A DNA stretch of 64,000 bases from positions 62,001 through 126,000 of the forward strand of contig CAYJBH010000001.1 of NCBI GenBank assembly GCA_964368625.1, written 5' to 3'. This stretch comes from CAYJBH01 sp964368625 (GTDB lineage Bacteria > Bacillota > Clostridia > Oscillospirales > Ruminococcaceae). A program made the position numbers and the translations under genes. The notes under the pieces are model-generated. The model saw nothing but the letters and a program-made list of their open reading frames with translations. It ran no database searches and was not told the origin of the DNA. Shown one piece after another: positions 25,580-35,566 of the stretch (position 1 is its first letter; every line of letters starts with the position of its first letter).

Positions 25580-26800
25580 ATGAAAAAATTTAAGAAGGTT
25601 GTTCTTGCATATTCCGGAGGACTGGATACTTCGGTAATTATTCCATGGCTTAAAGAGAATTATGATAACTGTGAGGTGATTGCGGTTTCCGGTGATGTTG
25701 GTCAGGGAACCGAACTTGAAGGCCTTGAAGAAAAGGCCCTAAAAACAGGCGCCTCTAAGTTATACATCGAAGACTTAAAGAAGGAGTTTGTTGAGGATTT
25801 TATTTTCCCAACTCTTAAGGCTGGCGCAAAATATGAGGAACGTTATCTCCTTGGAACAGCCTTTGCTCGCCCGATAATAGCAAAGAGGATTGTTGAGATA
25901 GCTCTTGAAGAAGGTGCCGATGCCATTGCGCACGGATGCACAGGCAAAGGCAACGATCAGGTTCGTTTCGAGCTTGCTATTAAAGCATTTGCACCCGAGA
26001 TGGGAATTATTGCCCCCTGGAGAACCTGGGAATTTAAAAGCCGTGACGACGAGATCGACTATGCGGAAAAACACAACATACCACTAAAAATCAACCGCGA
26101 AACAAACTATTCTAAAGATAAGAACCTTTGGCATCTTTCTCACGAAGGTATGGACCTTGAAGATCCTGCAAACGAACCCATGATCGACAAGATTTTAGAG
26201 ATGGGAGTTTCGCCTGAAAAGGCGCCTGATACTCCAACATATGTAACTGTTGCTTTTGAGCAGGGAATTCCTGTTTCGGTAGACGGCGTTCGTTTAGGTT
26301 CGGTTGAACTTATTGAAAAACTTAATAAGCTTGGTGGGGCAAACGGTATCGGCATTGAGGATATAGTTGAAAACCGTCTTGTAGGAATGAAGTCTCGAGG
26401 TGTTTATGAAACTCCGGGCGGTAGTATTCTCTATCGTGCACATGAGGCACTTGAAACCATCTGCCTTGACAAGGCCACTCAGCACTATAAGATGTTACTA
26501 TCACACAAGTTTGCAGAGATAGTTTATGACGGCCAATGGTTTACTCCTCTGCGTGAAGCTCTTTCTGCCTTTGTTGACAAAACACAGGAAACTGTAACCG
26601 GAGAGGTTAAAATTAAGCTTTATAAAGGTAATATGATACTTGCCTCGGTAACTAGCCCCTACACCCTTTACGATGAAGAGGTTGCTACCTTTGGTGAAGA
26701 AGAGGTATACAATCAACAGGATAGCGAAGGATTTATAAATCTGTTTGGTTTACCGCTTCAGGTTAAGGCAAGGTTAGATGCAAAGCGTGCAGCAAAATAA
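25580..26800 (+). CDS. argG: Argininosuccinate synthase
   Basis: Joins citrulline and aspartate with ATP to give argininosuccinate, the penultimate step of arginine synthesis. The N-type PP-loop AYSGGLDTSVI is at residues 9-19; GCTGKGNDQVRFE and SRGVYETPGG are the citrulline/aspartate loops. 406 residues, full length. AGAGGTG precedes the ATG. It heads the arginine operon from its own promoter, ahead of argH, with a 117-base gap that contains a hairpin. It follows the acyl-carrier operon with no strong terminator between, so some read-through is possible. Confidence 0.97.
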   Translation: MKKFKKVVLAYSGGLDTSVIIPWLKENYDNCEVIAVSGDVGQGTELEGLEEKALKTGASKLYIEDLKKEFVEDFIFPTLKAGAKYEERYLLGTAFARPIIAKRIVEIALEEGADAIAHGCTGKGNDQVRFELAIKAFAPEMGIIAPWRTWEFKSRDDEIDYAEKHNIPLKINRETNYSKDKNLWHLSHEGMDLEDPANEPMIDKILEMGVSPEKAPDTPTYVTVAFEQGIPVSVDGVRLGSVELIEKLNKLGGANGIGIEDIVENRLVGMKSRGVYETPGGSILYRAHEALETICLDKATQHYKMLLSHKFAEIVYDGQWFTPLREALSAFVDKTQETVTGEVKIKLYKGNMILASVTSPYTLYDEEVATFGEEEVYNQQDSEGFINLFGLPLQVKARLDAKRAAK

Positions 26801-26863
26801 AATTTATTTAACAGTTTTTATTACTTTAACAAGCTACTACCTTTAAACTTAATTCGTTTACAA

Positions 26864-26885
26864 GTTTTACATCTGGCTGTAAAAC
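26864..26885 (+). promoter_or_regulatory. Hairpin in the argG-argH gap
   Basis: GTTTTACA (26864-26871), loop TCTGGC, TGTAAAAC (26878-26885), a perfect eight-pair stem without a T tract. It may be an RNA-processing or stability element between argG and argH; no -35/-10 pair was found in the gap 26801-26917. Confidence 0.45.
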
Positions 26886-26917
26886 CAAGCTAAACGTTAG
26901 GAAAGGAATAATAATAA

Positions 26918-28300
26918 ATGAAACTATGGGCAGGACGCACCGACGGAGATGTAGATAAAAGACTTAACGACTTTAACTCTTCCCTCCCCTTTGACTGCAG
27001 ACTTTATTCTCAGGACATAGAGGGTTCGCTTGCACATGCAAAAATGCTTGCAGATTGCGGAATAATCAGTGCAGATGATTATTCCGCAATTCATAATGGT
27101 CTTAACCGGATACATTCTGATATTGAAGCAGGAGTTCTTTCCTTTGATTGCGACGCTGAAGATATTCACATGTTTATCGAGGCTGAGTTAACTGATCGAA
27201 TAGGTGATGCAGGTAAAAGACTTCATACTGCAAGAAGCAGAAACGATCAGGTTGCTGTTGACTTAAGGCTGTATCTTCGCAAAGAGATATCTGATATAGA
27301 AAAGATGTTAATTGAGTTAGTTGAGGTTTTACACGGTTTAGCTCTTAAAAACATTGAAACAGTTATGCCTGGATACACTCATCTACAGCGTGCTCAACCT
27401 ATAACGTTTGCACACCATCTTGGTGCATATTGTTATATGTTTTTAAGAGATGTTTCAAGGCTTAAAGATTGTAGTAAAAGGATGAATGAATGTCCTCTCG
27501 GCAGCGGTGCGCTTGCCTCTACCGGGTACGATATAGATAGACTTCAAACCGCAGAACTATTAGGGTTTGATAAGCCCTGTGGTAATAGTCTCGATGGTGT
27601 TTCTGATAGGGATTACTGTATTGAACTTGCAGCTGGCCTTTCTGTTATAATGGTTCATCTCTCGAGATTTTGTGAGGAGATTATTCTTTGGTGCTCACAT
27701 GAATTTAAATTTATCGAACTTGACGACAGATTTTCTACCGGTTCTTCTATAATGCCGCAGAAAAAAAACCCTGACATAGCTGAACTTGTTCGCGGAAAGA
27801 GTGGACGAGTTGCAGGTGATTTAATGTCGCTAATAATGATGTTAAAAGGTACTCCGCTAGCATACAACAAAGATATGCAGGAGGATAAGGAAGCAATTTT
27901 TGATGCAGTAGACACGGTGATTTCTTCTCTTAGAGCCTTCACTCCGATGATAGAAACAATGAAGGTGTTGCCGGAAAACATGCGCATTGCATCGGCAAAG
28001 GGCTTTATTAATGCAACCGACTGCGCCGACTATCTTGTTGGCAAAGGAATGGCATTTCGTGATGCCTATAAAGTTGTTGGAGCTTTAGTGTCTCGATGTG
28101 TAAAAGAGGACAAAACACTTGAATCTCTTACAATTAACGAATACAAAGAAGCTAGTGAGATGTTTGAAGAAGATATATATAAAACTATTTCCCTTGAGCG
28201 ATGTGTAGAGGTAAGAAAGGCGGTTGGTGGTCCTTCACCTTCTTCCGTTAAACGTTCGTTAGCAGAAATAAGTGATAAGCTTTTGGAGTATAAAAAATGA
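26918..28300 (+). CDS. argH: Argininosuccinate lyase
   Basis: Splits argininosuccinate into arginine and fumarate. The superfamily signature GSSIMPQKKNPDIAEL holds the mobile catalytic Ser loop; HTARSRNDQV and GYTHLQRAQP are the other substrate-binding segments. 460 residues, the normal length, as expected for a homotetramer. GGAAAGGAATA precedes the ATG. Its last four bases (ATGA) are the start of argC, so the two are translationally coupled. Confidence 0.97.
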   Translation: MKLWAGRTDGDVDKRLNDFNSSLPFDCRLYSQDIEGSLAHAKMLADCGIISADDYSAIHNGLNRIHSDIEAGVLSFDCDAEDIHMFIEAELTDRIGDAGKRLHTARSRNDQVAVDLRLYLRKEISDIEKMLIELVEVLHGLALKNIETVMPGYTHLQRAQPITFAHHLGAYCYMFLRDVSRLKDCSKRMNECPLGSGALASTGYDIDRLQTAELLGFDKPCGNSLDGVSDRDYCIELAAGLSVIMVHLSRFCEEIILWCSHEFKFIELDDRFSTGSSIMPQKKNPDIAELVRGKSGRVAGDLMSLIMMLKGTPLAYNKDMQEDKEAIFDAVDTVISSLRAFTPMIETMKVLPENMRIASAKGFINATDCADYLVGKGMAFRDAYKVVGALVSRCVKEDKTLESLTINEYKEASEMFEEDIYKTISLERCVEVRKAVGGPSPSSVKRSLAEISDKLLEYKK

Positions 28301-29328
28301 CTAAGGTAGGAATAATCGGAGCATCCGGCTATGCAGGGGCAGAACTTGCAAGGCTATTATTCTCGCATGATAAAGTAGAGTTAGCTGCCATATCATCGGT
28401 AAGTTTTGAAGGTAAACCGTTATCGTCGGTTTATCCATCCTATTTTGGTCGCCTCGATGATTTACTGGTAGACGAGGATGCTGTTATTGAAAAATGTGAT
28501 ATTGTTTTTGCCTCTCTCCCCCATGGATTATGCGAAGAAATTGCAAAAAAATGTATCGACAAGGGTTGTAAATTCATAGATCTTGGTGCAGATTTCAGAT
28601 TGAAAAATGAAGAAGATTTTAAAGAGTGGTATAACCTTCCTTTTAAATATTCCGACCTACATGCTGAGGCAGTTTACGGACTATCTGAGCTTTTTCCCAA
28701 GGAAATTGCAGCAGCAAGAATAGTTGCTAACCCAGGCTGTTATCCAACCAGTGTAGCACTAGGCTTGGCTCCGCTATTAATAAATAATCTTATAAAATCC
28801 GGCATTATTATTGATGCTAAAAGTGGAACTACCGGTGCAGGACGTGGTTTAACCGAAACAACACATTTTCCCGAGTGTAACGAAAATTTTGCTCCATATA
28901 AGGTTGCACAACACCGTCATACCCCGGAGATAGAACAAACTCTTTCGGTTATTTCCAAAAACGAAGTTAAGGTAACCTTTGTTCCACATCTTCTTCCCGT
29001 TAACCGTGGAATTCTTTCTACTATGTATGCCGACTTTCTGTCTGACACTGATGAACAGAAAGTTTATGAACTATACCGTAATTTTTATAAGGATTCTCCA
29101 TTTGTTAGAATTCTCCCTCCCAATAGCACAGCCTGCATAAAGGCTGTTAGACTTTCTAATTACTGCGACATCTCTATTCATTATGACCGACGATGCGGCC
29201 GGATAATTATAGCCTCGGCCATAGATAATATGGTCAAGGGTGCCGCCGGCCAGGCAATTCAGAATATGAATATGATGCTGGGGATTGACGAGACTACAGG
29301 ATTAAACATCATTCCTCCGGCCTTTTAG
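28297..29328 (+). CDS. argC: N-acetyl-gamma-glutamyl-phosphate reductase
   Basis: NADPH-dependent reduction of N-acetylglutamyl phosphate to the semialdehyde, third step of the pathway. The N-terminal Rossmann loop is GASGYAGAELARLL; the catalytic Cys148 is in ANPGCYPTS; HRHTPEIEQ supplies the second active-site His. 343 residues, type 1 ArgC. It overlaps argH by ATGA and is followed by argJ after 14 bases. Confidence 0.97.
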   Translation: MTKVGIIGASGYAGAELARLLFSHDKVELAAISSVSFEGKPLSSVYPSYFGRLDDLLVDEDAVIEKCDIVFASLPHGLCEEIAKKCIDKGCKFIDLGADFRLKNEEDFKEWYNLPFKYSDLHAEAVYGLSELFPKEIAAARIVANPGCYPTSVALGLAPLLINNLIKSGIIIDAKSGTTGAGRGLTETTHFPECNENFAPYKVAQHRHTPEIEQTLSVISKNEVKVTFVPHLLPVNRGILSTMYADFLSDTDEQKVYELYRNFYKDSPFVRILPPNSTACIKAVRLSNYCDISIHYDRRCGRIIIASAIDNMVKGAAGQAIQNMNMMLGIDETTGLNIIPPAF

Positions 29329-29342
29329 AATAGGAGTTGTGT

Positions 29343-30560
29343 ATGAATATTAAAAAAATAGCAGGAGGAGTTTGTGCCGCTGATGGCTTTACCGCCTCCG
29401 GAGTTCATTGTGGGATAAGAAAAAATAAGTCTAAGTTGGATTTAGCGCTTATTTACAGTAAAGCTCGTTGTAGTGCTGCCTCGGTTTACACCTTAAACAA
29501 GGTAGTAGGAGCACCAATTATCGTAACCAAACAGAACATATCTGATGGGTATGCCCATGCAATTATATGTAACAGTGGCAACGCAAACACCTGTAACGCC
29601 GACGGAGTTGAAAAGGCTATAACTACCTGTAAAGAGATTAGTGATGCACTTGAGATTGATACCACCGATGTTATAGTTGCATCTACCGGCGTAATAGGGC
29701 AGCCGCTTGATGTTAATGCAATTATTTCAGGAATACCAAGCCTTGTTGAGGGGTTATCCACTAACGGAGATAACGCTGCCGAAGCTATTCTTACCACCGA
29801 CCTTGTAAAAAAGGAGATTGCGGTGGAATTTATGTTATCGGGGAAAAATTGTAAGATTGGCGGCATTGCTAAAGGTAGCGGTATGATACATCCAAACATG
29901 GCAACCATGCTTTGCTTTTTAACCACAGATGTATCAATCTCTCCCGATATGCTGCAAAAAGCACTTGCCGATGTTGTAAACGATAGTTTTAATATGGTTA
30001 GTGTTGATGGTGATACCTCTACTAATGATATGGTTTCGGTGTTGGCAAATGCTGCGGCAAAAAATCCATGCATTGAAAGTGAAAGCGATGATTATAAGGT
30101 TTTCTATCAAGCCCTTCTTAAGGTTTGCACCCATCTATGCCGTATGGTGGCCGGTGATGGAGAAGGAGCAACAAAACTTCTTGAATGTAATGTAACCGGA
30201 GCACCTACCAAGCATGTAGCACGTTTAGTTTCCAAGTCGGTTATAACATCCAGCTTGTTTAAGGCGGCTATGTTTGGAGAAGATGCAAACTGGGGACGTA
30301 TACTATGTGCTATCGGATATACCGATGCCGAGTTTAACATAGAAAATGTTGAAGTAGAGTTAAGAAGTGAACGCGGCGCCGTTAAGGTTTGCGAGAATGG
30401 GTCCGGAATAGAGTTTTCTGAAGAAAAGGCATCCGAAGTTCTGTCGTCTGATGAGATTCGTATAGAGATTTCACTGGGCAACGGAAAGGGGTTTGCCACT
30501 GCATGGGGCTGTGATCTTAGCTATGAATATGTTAAAATAAACGGCGATTACCGGTCTTAA
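29343..30560 (+). CDS. argJ: Bifunctional glutamate N-acetyltransferase / amino-acid acetyltransferase ArgJ
   Basis: ArgJ moves the acetyl group from N-acetylornithine back to glutamate, recycling it, and in the bifunctional form also makes N-acetylglutamate from acetyl-CoA. The precursor cleaves itself before Thr188 in HPNMATMLCFLTTD, giving the two chains; Thr188 is the nucleophile. The ending TAWGCDLSYEYVKINGDYRS is typical. ATG 29343 has AGGAG six bases upstream and is preferred over TTG 29337. There is no argA or argE in the window, which fits the cyclic pathway. Confidence 0.96.
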   Translation: MNIKKIAGGVCAADGFTASGVHCGIRKNKSKLDLALIYSKARCSAASVYTLNKVVGAPIIVTKQNISDGYAHAIICNSGNANTCNADGVEKAITTCKEISDALEIDTTDVIVASTGVIGQPLDVNAIISGIPSLVEGLSTNGDNAAEAILTTDLVKKEIAVEFMLSGKNCKIGGIAKGSGMIHPNMATMLCFLTTDVSISPDMLQKALADVVNDSFNMVSVDGDTSTNDMVSVLANAAAKNPCIESESDDYKVFYQALLKVCTHLCRMVAGDGEGATKLLECNVTGAPTKHVARLVSKSVITSSLFKAAMFGEDANWGRILCAIGYTDAEFNIENVEVELRSERGAVKVCENGSGIEFSEEKASEVLSSDEIRIEISLGNGKGFATAWGCDLSYEYVKINGDYRS

Positions 30561-30575
30561 AGGAGGATAACGTTG

Positions 30576-31430
30576 ATGATTAATGACATGGAGCGGGCGC
30601 AAATTCTTATTGAAGCTCTTCCCTATATACAGCGTTATCGCGGTAAAACGGTTGTTATAAAGTATGGTGGTAACGCAATGACCTCCCCCGAGCTGAAAGC
30701 AGCTGTAATGGATGATATAATATTATTGTCCTTAATGGGCATTCGGATTGTTTTAGTTCACGGAGGCGGACCGGAAATATCAGAAACCCTAAAGCGAATG
30801 CAGCTTGAAAGCCGTTTTGTTGATGGACTTCGCTATACAGACAAGGAAACCGCTGAGGTTGTTCAGATGGTGCTTGCAGGCAAATTAAGCAAGGAGCTTG
30901 TTTATTTATTGCAACGTAGCGGCGGCAAGGCTCTGGGGCTTTGTGGTCTCGATGGTGGAATGTTAACGGCAAAAAAGCACGAGGGCAAAAATGATCTCGG
31001 CTTTGTTGGAGACATTACCGATGTAAATATTGCCCCTATATCCGATGCACTAGACTGTGGTTATATCCCGGTGGTTGCAACCGTTGCAGGCGACAGCGAA
31101 GGAAATGTTTACAATATTAACGCTGATACTGCTGCTTCTCGAATTGCTTCTGCATTAAAGGCTGAAAGCCTAATACTAATGACCGACATTAAGGGGTTGT
31201 TGGAGGATAAGGACGACGAGAATACTCTTATTCCGGTAGTTAGCGTAAGTGAAGTTCCGCATCTAATAAAACGTGGAATAATATCAGGTGGTATGATTCC
31301 TAAGGTTGATTGCTGTATCGAGGCAGTTCGACGAGGGGTTAATAGAACGTTTATACTTGATGGTCGTGAAAAACACGCTATACTTATTGAGATACTTTCC
31401 GACAAGGGAAGTGGAACTATGTTCAATTAA
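30576..31430 (+). CDS. argB: Acetylglutamate kinase
   Basis: Phosphorylates N-acetylglutamate, the usual point of feedback control by arginine. The amino-acid-kinase motifs are VVIKYGGNAM, VLVHGGGPEI and GMIPKVDCCIEAV. About 284 residues. An N-terminal helix (MINDMERAQILIEALPYIQRY) of the kind that links the dimers of arginine-sensitive hexameric enzymes is present, so inhibition by arginine is likely. AGGAGG lies nine bases before ATG 30576; the adjacent TTG 30573 is a possible alternative. Confidence 0.96.
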   Translation: MINDMERAQILIEALPYIQRYRGKTVVIKYGGNAMTSPELKAAVMDDIILLSLMGIRIVLVHGGGPEISETLKRMQLESRFVDGLRYTDKETAEVVQMVLAGKLSKELVYLLQRSGGKALGLCGLDGGMLTAKKHEGKNDLGFVGDITDVNIAPISDALDCGYIPVVATVAGDSEGNVYNINADTAASRIASALKAESLILMTDIKGLLEDKDDENTLIPVVSVSEVPHLIKRGIISGGMIPKVDCCIEAVRRGVNRTFILDGREKHAILIEILSDKGSGTMFN

Positions 31431-31450
31431 CTCATTTTGGAGAATTACAA

Positions 31451-32626
31451 ATGACTTTCGATAACATTATTGACTCTTATACCAATACGGTTACCGCAAC
31501 CTATGCGAGATTTCCAATCTGCATTGTTTCGGGTAATGGTTCGGTTTGCACAGATATTCATGGAAAAGAATATATAGATTTTACTACAGGCATAGGGGTT
31601 AACAGTCTTGGTTTTTGCGATGAAGGTTGGTCAAACGCAGTTGCCAAACAGGCTGGATTATTAAACCATACATCAAATTTATACTATACCATTCCCGGTA
31701 TGGAGCTTGCAAAGCAACTATGTGAACGCACAGGGTATAGTAATATATTTTATTCAAATTCAGGCGCTGAAGCAAATGAAGGCGCAATTAAGGCTGCCAG
31801 GAAGTACAGCTTTGATAAATACGGTGAGGGGCGAAATGAGATTATAACACTAGTAAACTCATTTCACGGTCGCACTGTAACCACCCTTGCAGCAACAGGA
31901 CAGGATAGTTTTCACAACTACTTTTTCCCCTTTACCGAAGGTTTTTCTCACTGCCCTGCTGGAGATCTTAAAGCACTAGGTGCTTCTATAAATAACAAGA
32001 CATGTGCTATTATGATTGAGTTAGTTCAGGGCGAAGGTGGAGTTATCAGCCTTGATAAACAATATGTCACTGAGCTAATGAAGTTATGTGATGAAAAAGA
32101 TATCCTGTTAATAGCAGATGAGGTTCAGACAGGAATCGGACGAACTGGAAAATTATTGGCCTGTGAGCATTACGGAATACAGCCTGATATTACAACCCTA
32201 GCAAAAGGTCTCGGCGGTGGATTACCGATTGGTGGCATTCTTTTTAATAAAAAAACTTCTACAGTTCTCTCGGCCGGAACACATGGTTCAACCTTTGGTG
32301 GCAACCCAATTTCTGCCGCTGCTGCACTGTACACATTGAATCAAATAAACGATGATTTGCTTGCAGAAGTAACTGCAAAGGGTGAGCATATGAAAAAACG
32401 TCTGCTTGCAATGAAAAATGTTAATGCTGTTGATGGACTAGGCATGATGATAGGCATAAACGTTGCTCCTATTATCGCAGGAGATATAGTTAAGGCAGGA
32501 ATAGAAAAGGGATTACTTCTGTTAACAGCAAAGGAAAAAGTTCGAATGTTACCACCACTTAATATACCAATAAAGACGCTCGATGAGGGGCTTGATATAT
32601 TTGAAGGTCTGCTATTGCAGAGATAG
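31451..32626 (+). CDS. argD: Acetylornithine aminotransferase
   Basis: PLP enzyme converting N-acetylglutamate semialdehyde and glutamate to N-acetylornithine. The PLP Lys252 is in TLAKGLGGGLPIGG; the phosphate-binding SGAEANEGAIKAAR and the aspartate in IADEVQTGIGRTG fit class III aminotransferases. 391 residues. The product passes to ArgJ, which removes the acetyl group. Position between argB and argF makes acetylornithine, rather than GABA or succinylornithine, the expected substrate. Confidence 0.95.
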   Translation: MTFDNIIDSYTNTVTATYARFPICIVSGNGSVCTDIHGKEYIDFTTGIGVNSLGFCDEGWSNAVAKQAGLLNHTSNLYYTIPGMELAKQLCERTGYSNIFYSNSGAEANEGAIKAARKYSFDKYGEGRNEIITLVNSFHGRTVTTLAATGQDSFHNYFFPFTEGFSHCPAGDLKALGASINNKTCAIMIELVQGEGGVISLDKQYVTELMKLCDEKDILLIADEVQTGIGRTGKLLACEHYGIQPDITTLAKGLGGGLPIGGILFNKKTSTVLSAGTHGSTFGGNPISAAAALYTLNQINDDLLAEVTAKGEHMKKRLLAMKNVNAVDGLGMMIGINVAPIIAGDIVKAGIEKGLLLLTAKEKVRMLPPLNIPIKTLDEGLDIFEGLLLQR

Positions 32627-32640
32627 AAAGGATAAAGATA

Positions 32641-33561
32641 ATGGAACATTTATTAAAGTTAGGCGATCTTACCGGCGAGGAAATAGTTGAAATTTTGAAC
32701 CTTGCCGACCAGTTAAAATATCAACAGAAGCATGGTTTACCACACCGCCATCTTGAAGGCAAAACGCTTGGTATGATATTTCAAAAATCCTCTACACGAA
32801 CTAGAGTATCGTTTGAGGTTGGTATGTATCAACTTGGTGGAAGTGCTCTATTTTTATCCTCTAACGACCTTCAGATAGGAAGAGGTGAACCGGTTTGTGA
32901 TACTGCTCGTGTACTTTCTCGTTATCTTAACGGAATAATGATAAGAACCTTTGAACAGAGTGAGGTTGAGCAACTTGCCGAATTTGGTAGTATTCCTATC
33001 ATTAACGGTCTTACTGACTATTGCCACCCATGCCAAATACTTGCAGATTTAATGACAATAAGAGAGCACAAGGGGCATCTTGAAGGATTAAAAATGTGTT
33101 ACATAGGTGATGGTAACAATATGGCTAATTCTCTCATAGTTGGCGGTTTAAAGGTAGGAATGTCGGTTAGTATTGCAACCCCATCCGGCTATGAACCTGC
33201 AGAAAATGTTATGGATTTTGCCAAGGATTACGATTGTTTCAACTATTCGCACAGCCCTATGGACGCTGCAAAGGATGCTGACGTTGTTATAACCGATGTT
33301 TGGGCCTCTATGGGACAAGAAGGCGAAGCAGAAAAGCGCAAAATAGCTTTTGAAGGTTATCAAATTAACGATAACTTAATGTCTGTCGCTAAACCTGACG
33401 CCATGGTGCTACACTGTCTACCGGCACACCGCGAAGAGGAGATAACCGCCGCTGTATTTGAAAAACACTCTGCCGAGATTTTTGATGAGGCTGAAAACCG
33501 TCTACATGCGCAGAAAGCAGTACTAGTAAAGCTTATGGGCAGTAAAACCGGAAAGGAATAA
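32641..33561 (+). CDS. argF: Ornithine carbamoyltransferase
   Basis: Makes citrulline from ornithine and carbamoyl phosphate. The carbamoyl-phosphate loop SSTRTRVSFE is at residues 50-59, and the ornithine loop is HCLPAHREEE. 306 residues. It closes the run argGHCJBDF, so every step from glutamate to arginine is encoded here except carbamoyl phosphate synthesis (carAB not seen). Anabolic rather than catabolic use is indicated by the operon. The stop TAA overlaps an ATG (TAATG) just before metG. Confidence 0.96.
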   Translation: MEHLLKLGDLTGEEIVEILNLADQLKYQQKHGLPHRHLEGKTLGMIFQKSSTRTRVSFEVGMYQLGGSALFLSSNDLQIGRGEPVCDTARVLSRYLNGIMIRTFEQSEVEQLAEFGSIPIINGLTDYCHPCQILADLMTIREHKGHLEGLKMCYIGDGNNMANSLIVGGLKVGMSVSIATPSGYEPAENVMDFAKDYDCFNYSHSPMDAAKDADVVITDVWASMGQEGEAEKRKIAFEGYQINDNLMSVAKPDAMVLHCLPAHREEEITAAVFEKHSAEIFDEAENRLHAQKAVLVKLMGSKTGKE

Positions 33562-33566
33562 TGCAA

Positions 33567-35513
33567 ATGAAAGAAAAGTTTTTTATAACAACACCAATCT
33601 ATTACCCATCAGATAAACTTCATATTGGGCATGCCTACTGCTCTGTTATGGCAGATGCCGTTGCTCGATATAATAGAATGTGTGGTAAGGATGTTATGTT
33701 CTTAACCGGTACCGACGAGCACGGTAAAAAAATTGAGGATAAGGCTAGTGAAAAAGGTGTTACGCCAAAAGCATATGTTGATGAAATAGTTGACGGTATT
33801 AAAGATCTTTGGGAGCTAATGAATGTAAGTTACGATCGGTTTATTCGTACTACAGATGACTACCACGAAGAATCTGTTCAAAAAATATTTAAAAAGCTCT
33901 TTGATAAAGGAGATATATACAAGGACAGATACGAAGGTCATTATTGCAAACCCTGTGAGAGCTTTTGGACCAAGACCCAGCTTATAGACGAAAAGTGTCC
34001 CGACTGTTCCGGCGATGTTACTCTTGAGAGTGAGGAAGCCTACTTTTTCCGTCAATCAAAGTACGCAGATATGCTATTAAAGCTATACGATGAAAATCCA
34101 AACTTCATCCAACCTGACAGTCGTCGAAATGAGATGACATCTTTTATCAAACAGGGACTTAACGATTTATGTGTTTCACGAACTTCGGTAAAATGGGGTG
34201 TTCCTGTTGATTTTGACCCTGGTCATACCGTATACGTTTGGATTGATGCATTAACAAACTATATTAATGCACTTGGATACGAAAACGAGAAATACAACGA
34301 TTACGATAGATACTGGCCTGCTGATTTACACCTAGTAGGAAAAGAAATACTGCGTTTCCATGCAGTAATATGGCCATCCATTTTAATGGCTCTAGACCTT
34401 CCGCTACCTACCCAGGTTTACGGACACGGCTGGCTGTTATTCTCGGGCGGCAAGATGAGTAAATCTAAAGGAAATGTTATCGACCCTACCATATTGTGTG
34501 AAAGGTATTCGGTTGATGCAATTCGTTATTTCTTATTGCGAGAGGTTCCTTTTGGAAACGATGGTGAGTTTTCCAACGAGGCATTATTTGGAAGAATTAA
34601 CCAAGATTTGGCAAACGATCTTGGAAACCTTCTTTCCCGAACAATCTCAATGCAGTTAAAATACTTCAACGGAACTCTACCCACCGACCAATTGGCCGGA
34701 GAAGAGGACAGTGAGCTGTTAGAAAAAACTGTAAATGTTGCTGCCAAGGTTGCACAAGAGATGGAACGTTATGATATGCCTATGGCCCTTTCTGCTATTT
34801 TTGAGGTGGTAGGTAGTGCAAACAGATACATTGATAAAACCGCTCCTTGGGCGCTAGCAAAAGATGAGGCTAATCGCGCTAGACTAGCAAGGGTTATGTA
34901 TAACCTTGGTGAGGCTCTTCGCCATGTTGCTATACTTATAAGTCCATTTATGCCGGATGCTTCGGTTAAGATGCTTTCAGCCTTTGAATTAACTCCACAG
35001 GATAAATGTGGAAATTACGAAGGAATTAACGAGAGTTTACCGCCTAACTTTACTGTAAAACAGATCCCTGCCCTATTCCCAAGAATTGATATAGAAAAAG
35101 AGTTAGCGGCACTTGGAGATATGTTGCCTAATAAAGAACATTCAAAGGTTGAAAAACCAAAAAAGGTTGCTAAAACTGAAGAGAAATTTAGCGAGATAGG
35201 GTATGACGACTTTATGAACTGTTTGATTATCTGTGCTGAAATTAAAGCCTGTGAAAAGGTTAAAGGGGCCGATAAGCTGTTGAAACTTTCTCTATTTGAC
35301 GGCGAACGCGATAGAACTGTAGTATCCGGTATTGCAGAATTCTATTCAGCAGATGATTTAGTTGGCAAAAAGATTGCACTCGTAGCAAACCTTAAACCTG
35401 CAAAGTTGCGTGGTGTTTTAAGTGAAGGGATGATACTTGCAGCGGATGATGGAGATAGTATTACGGTATTGTTTTTGCCGCAAACTCTTCCCTGTGGCAG
35501 CAGAATAAGATAG
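33567..35513 (+). CDS. metG: Methionyl-tRNA synthetase
   Basis: Class I synthetase of 648 residues. HIGH is at residues 19-22 (DKLHIGHAY), KMSKS in GGKMSKSKGN. Zinc-binding cysteines occur in CKPCESFW and CPDCSGD, the two-knuckle type. The C-terminal ~100 residues form the EMAP-II/Trbp111-like tRNA-binding domain, used for dimerisation. ATG 33567 has AGGA nine bases upstream, whereas ATG 33561 is only three bases from it. It directly follows argF and may be transcribed with the arginine operon. A hairpin follows its stop. Confidence 0.96.
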   Translation: MKEKFFITTPIYYPSDKLHIGHAYCSVMADAVARYNRMCGKDVMFLTGTDEHGKKIEDKASEKGVTPKAYVDEIVDGIKDLWELMNVSYDRFIRTTDDYHEESVQKIFKKLFDKGDIYKDRYEGHYCKPCESFWTKTQLIDEKCPDCSGDVTLESEEAYFFRQSKYADMLLKLYDENPNFIQPDSRRNEMTSFIKQGLNDLCVSRTSVKWGVPVDFDPGHTVYVWIDALTNYINALGYENEKYNDYDRYWPADLHLVGKEILRFHAVIWPSILMALDLPLPTQVYGHGWLLFSGGKMSKSKGNVIDPTILCERYSVDAIRYFLLREVPFGNDGEFSNEALFGRINQDLANDLGNLLSRTISMQLKYFNGTLPTDQLAGEEDSELLEKTVNVAAKVAQEMERYDMPMALSAIFEVVGSANRYIDKTAPWALAKDEANRARLARVMYNLGEALRHVAILISPFMPDASVKMLSAFELTPQDKCGNYEGINESLPPNFTVKQIPALFPRIDIEKELAALGDMLPNKEHSKVEKPKKVAKTEEKFSEIGYDDFMNCLIICAEIKACEKVKGADKLLKLSLFDGERDRTVVSGIAEFYSADDLVGKKIALVANLKPAKLRGVLSEGMILAADDGDSITVLFLPQTLPCGSRIR

Positions 35514-35519
35514 TTAATT

Positions 35520-35550
35520 GCGAGGCAGGATTTTTCTGTCTCGCTTTATT
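35520..35550 (+). terminator. Possible intrinsic terminator after metG
   Basis: GCGAGGCAG pairs with CTGTCTCGC (one G-T) across a seven-base loop, followed by TTTATTGT. The T tract is weak, so partial read-through into the next gene is likely. Confidence 0.5.
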
Positions 35551-35566
35551 GTAAAAGGAGTAAAAA

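Noticed and set aside
29486..30073. 195-codon open frame on the minus strand inside argJ
   Set aside because: Antisense shadow: the translation is Ser/Thr/Pro rich without motifs, and argJ is complete and conserved across it.
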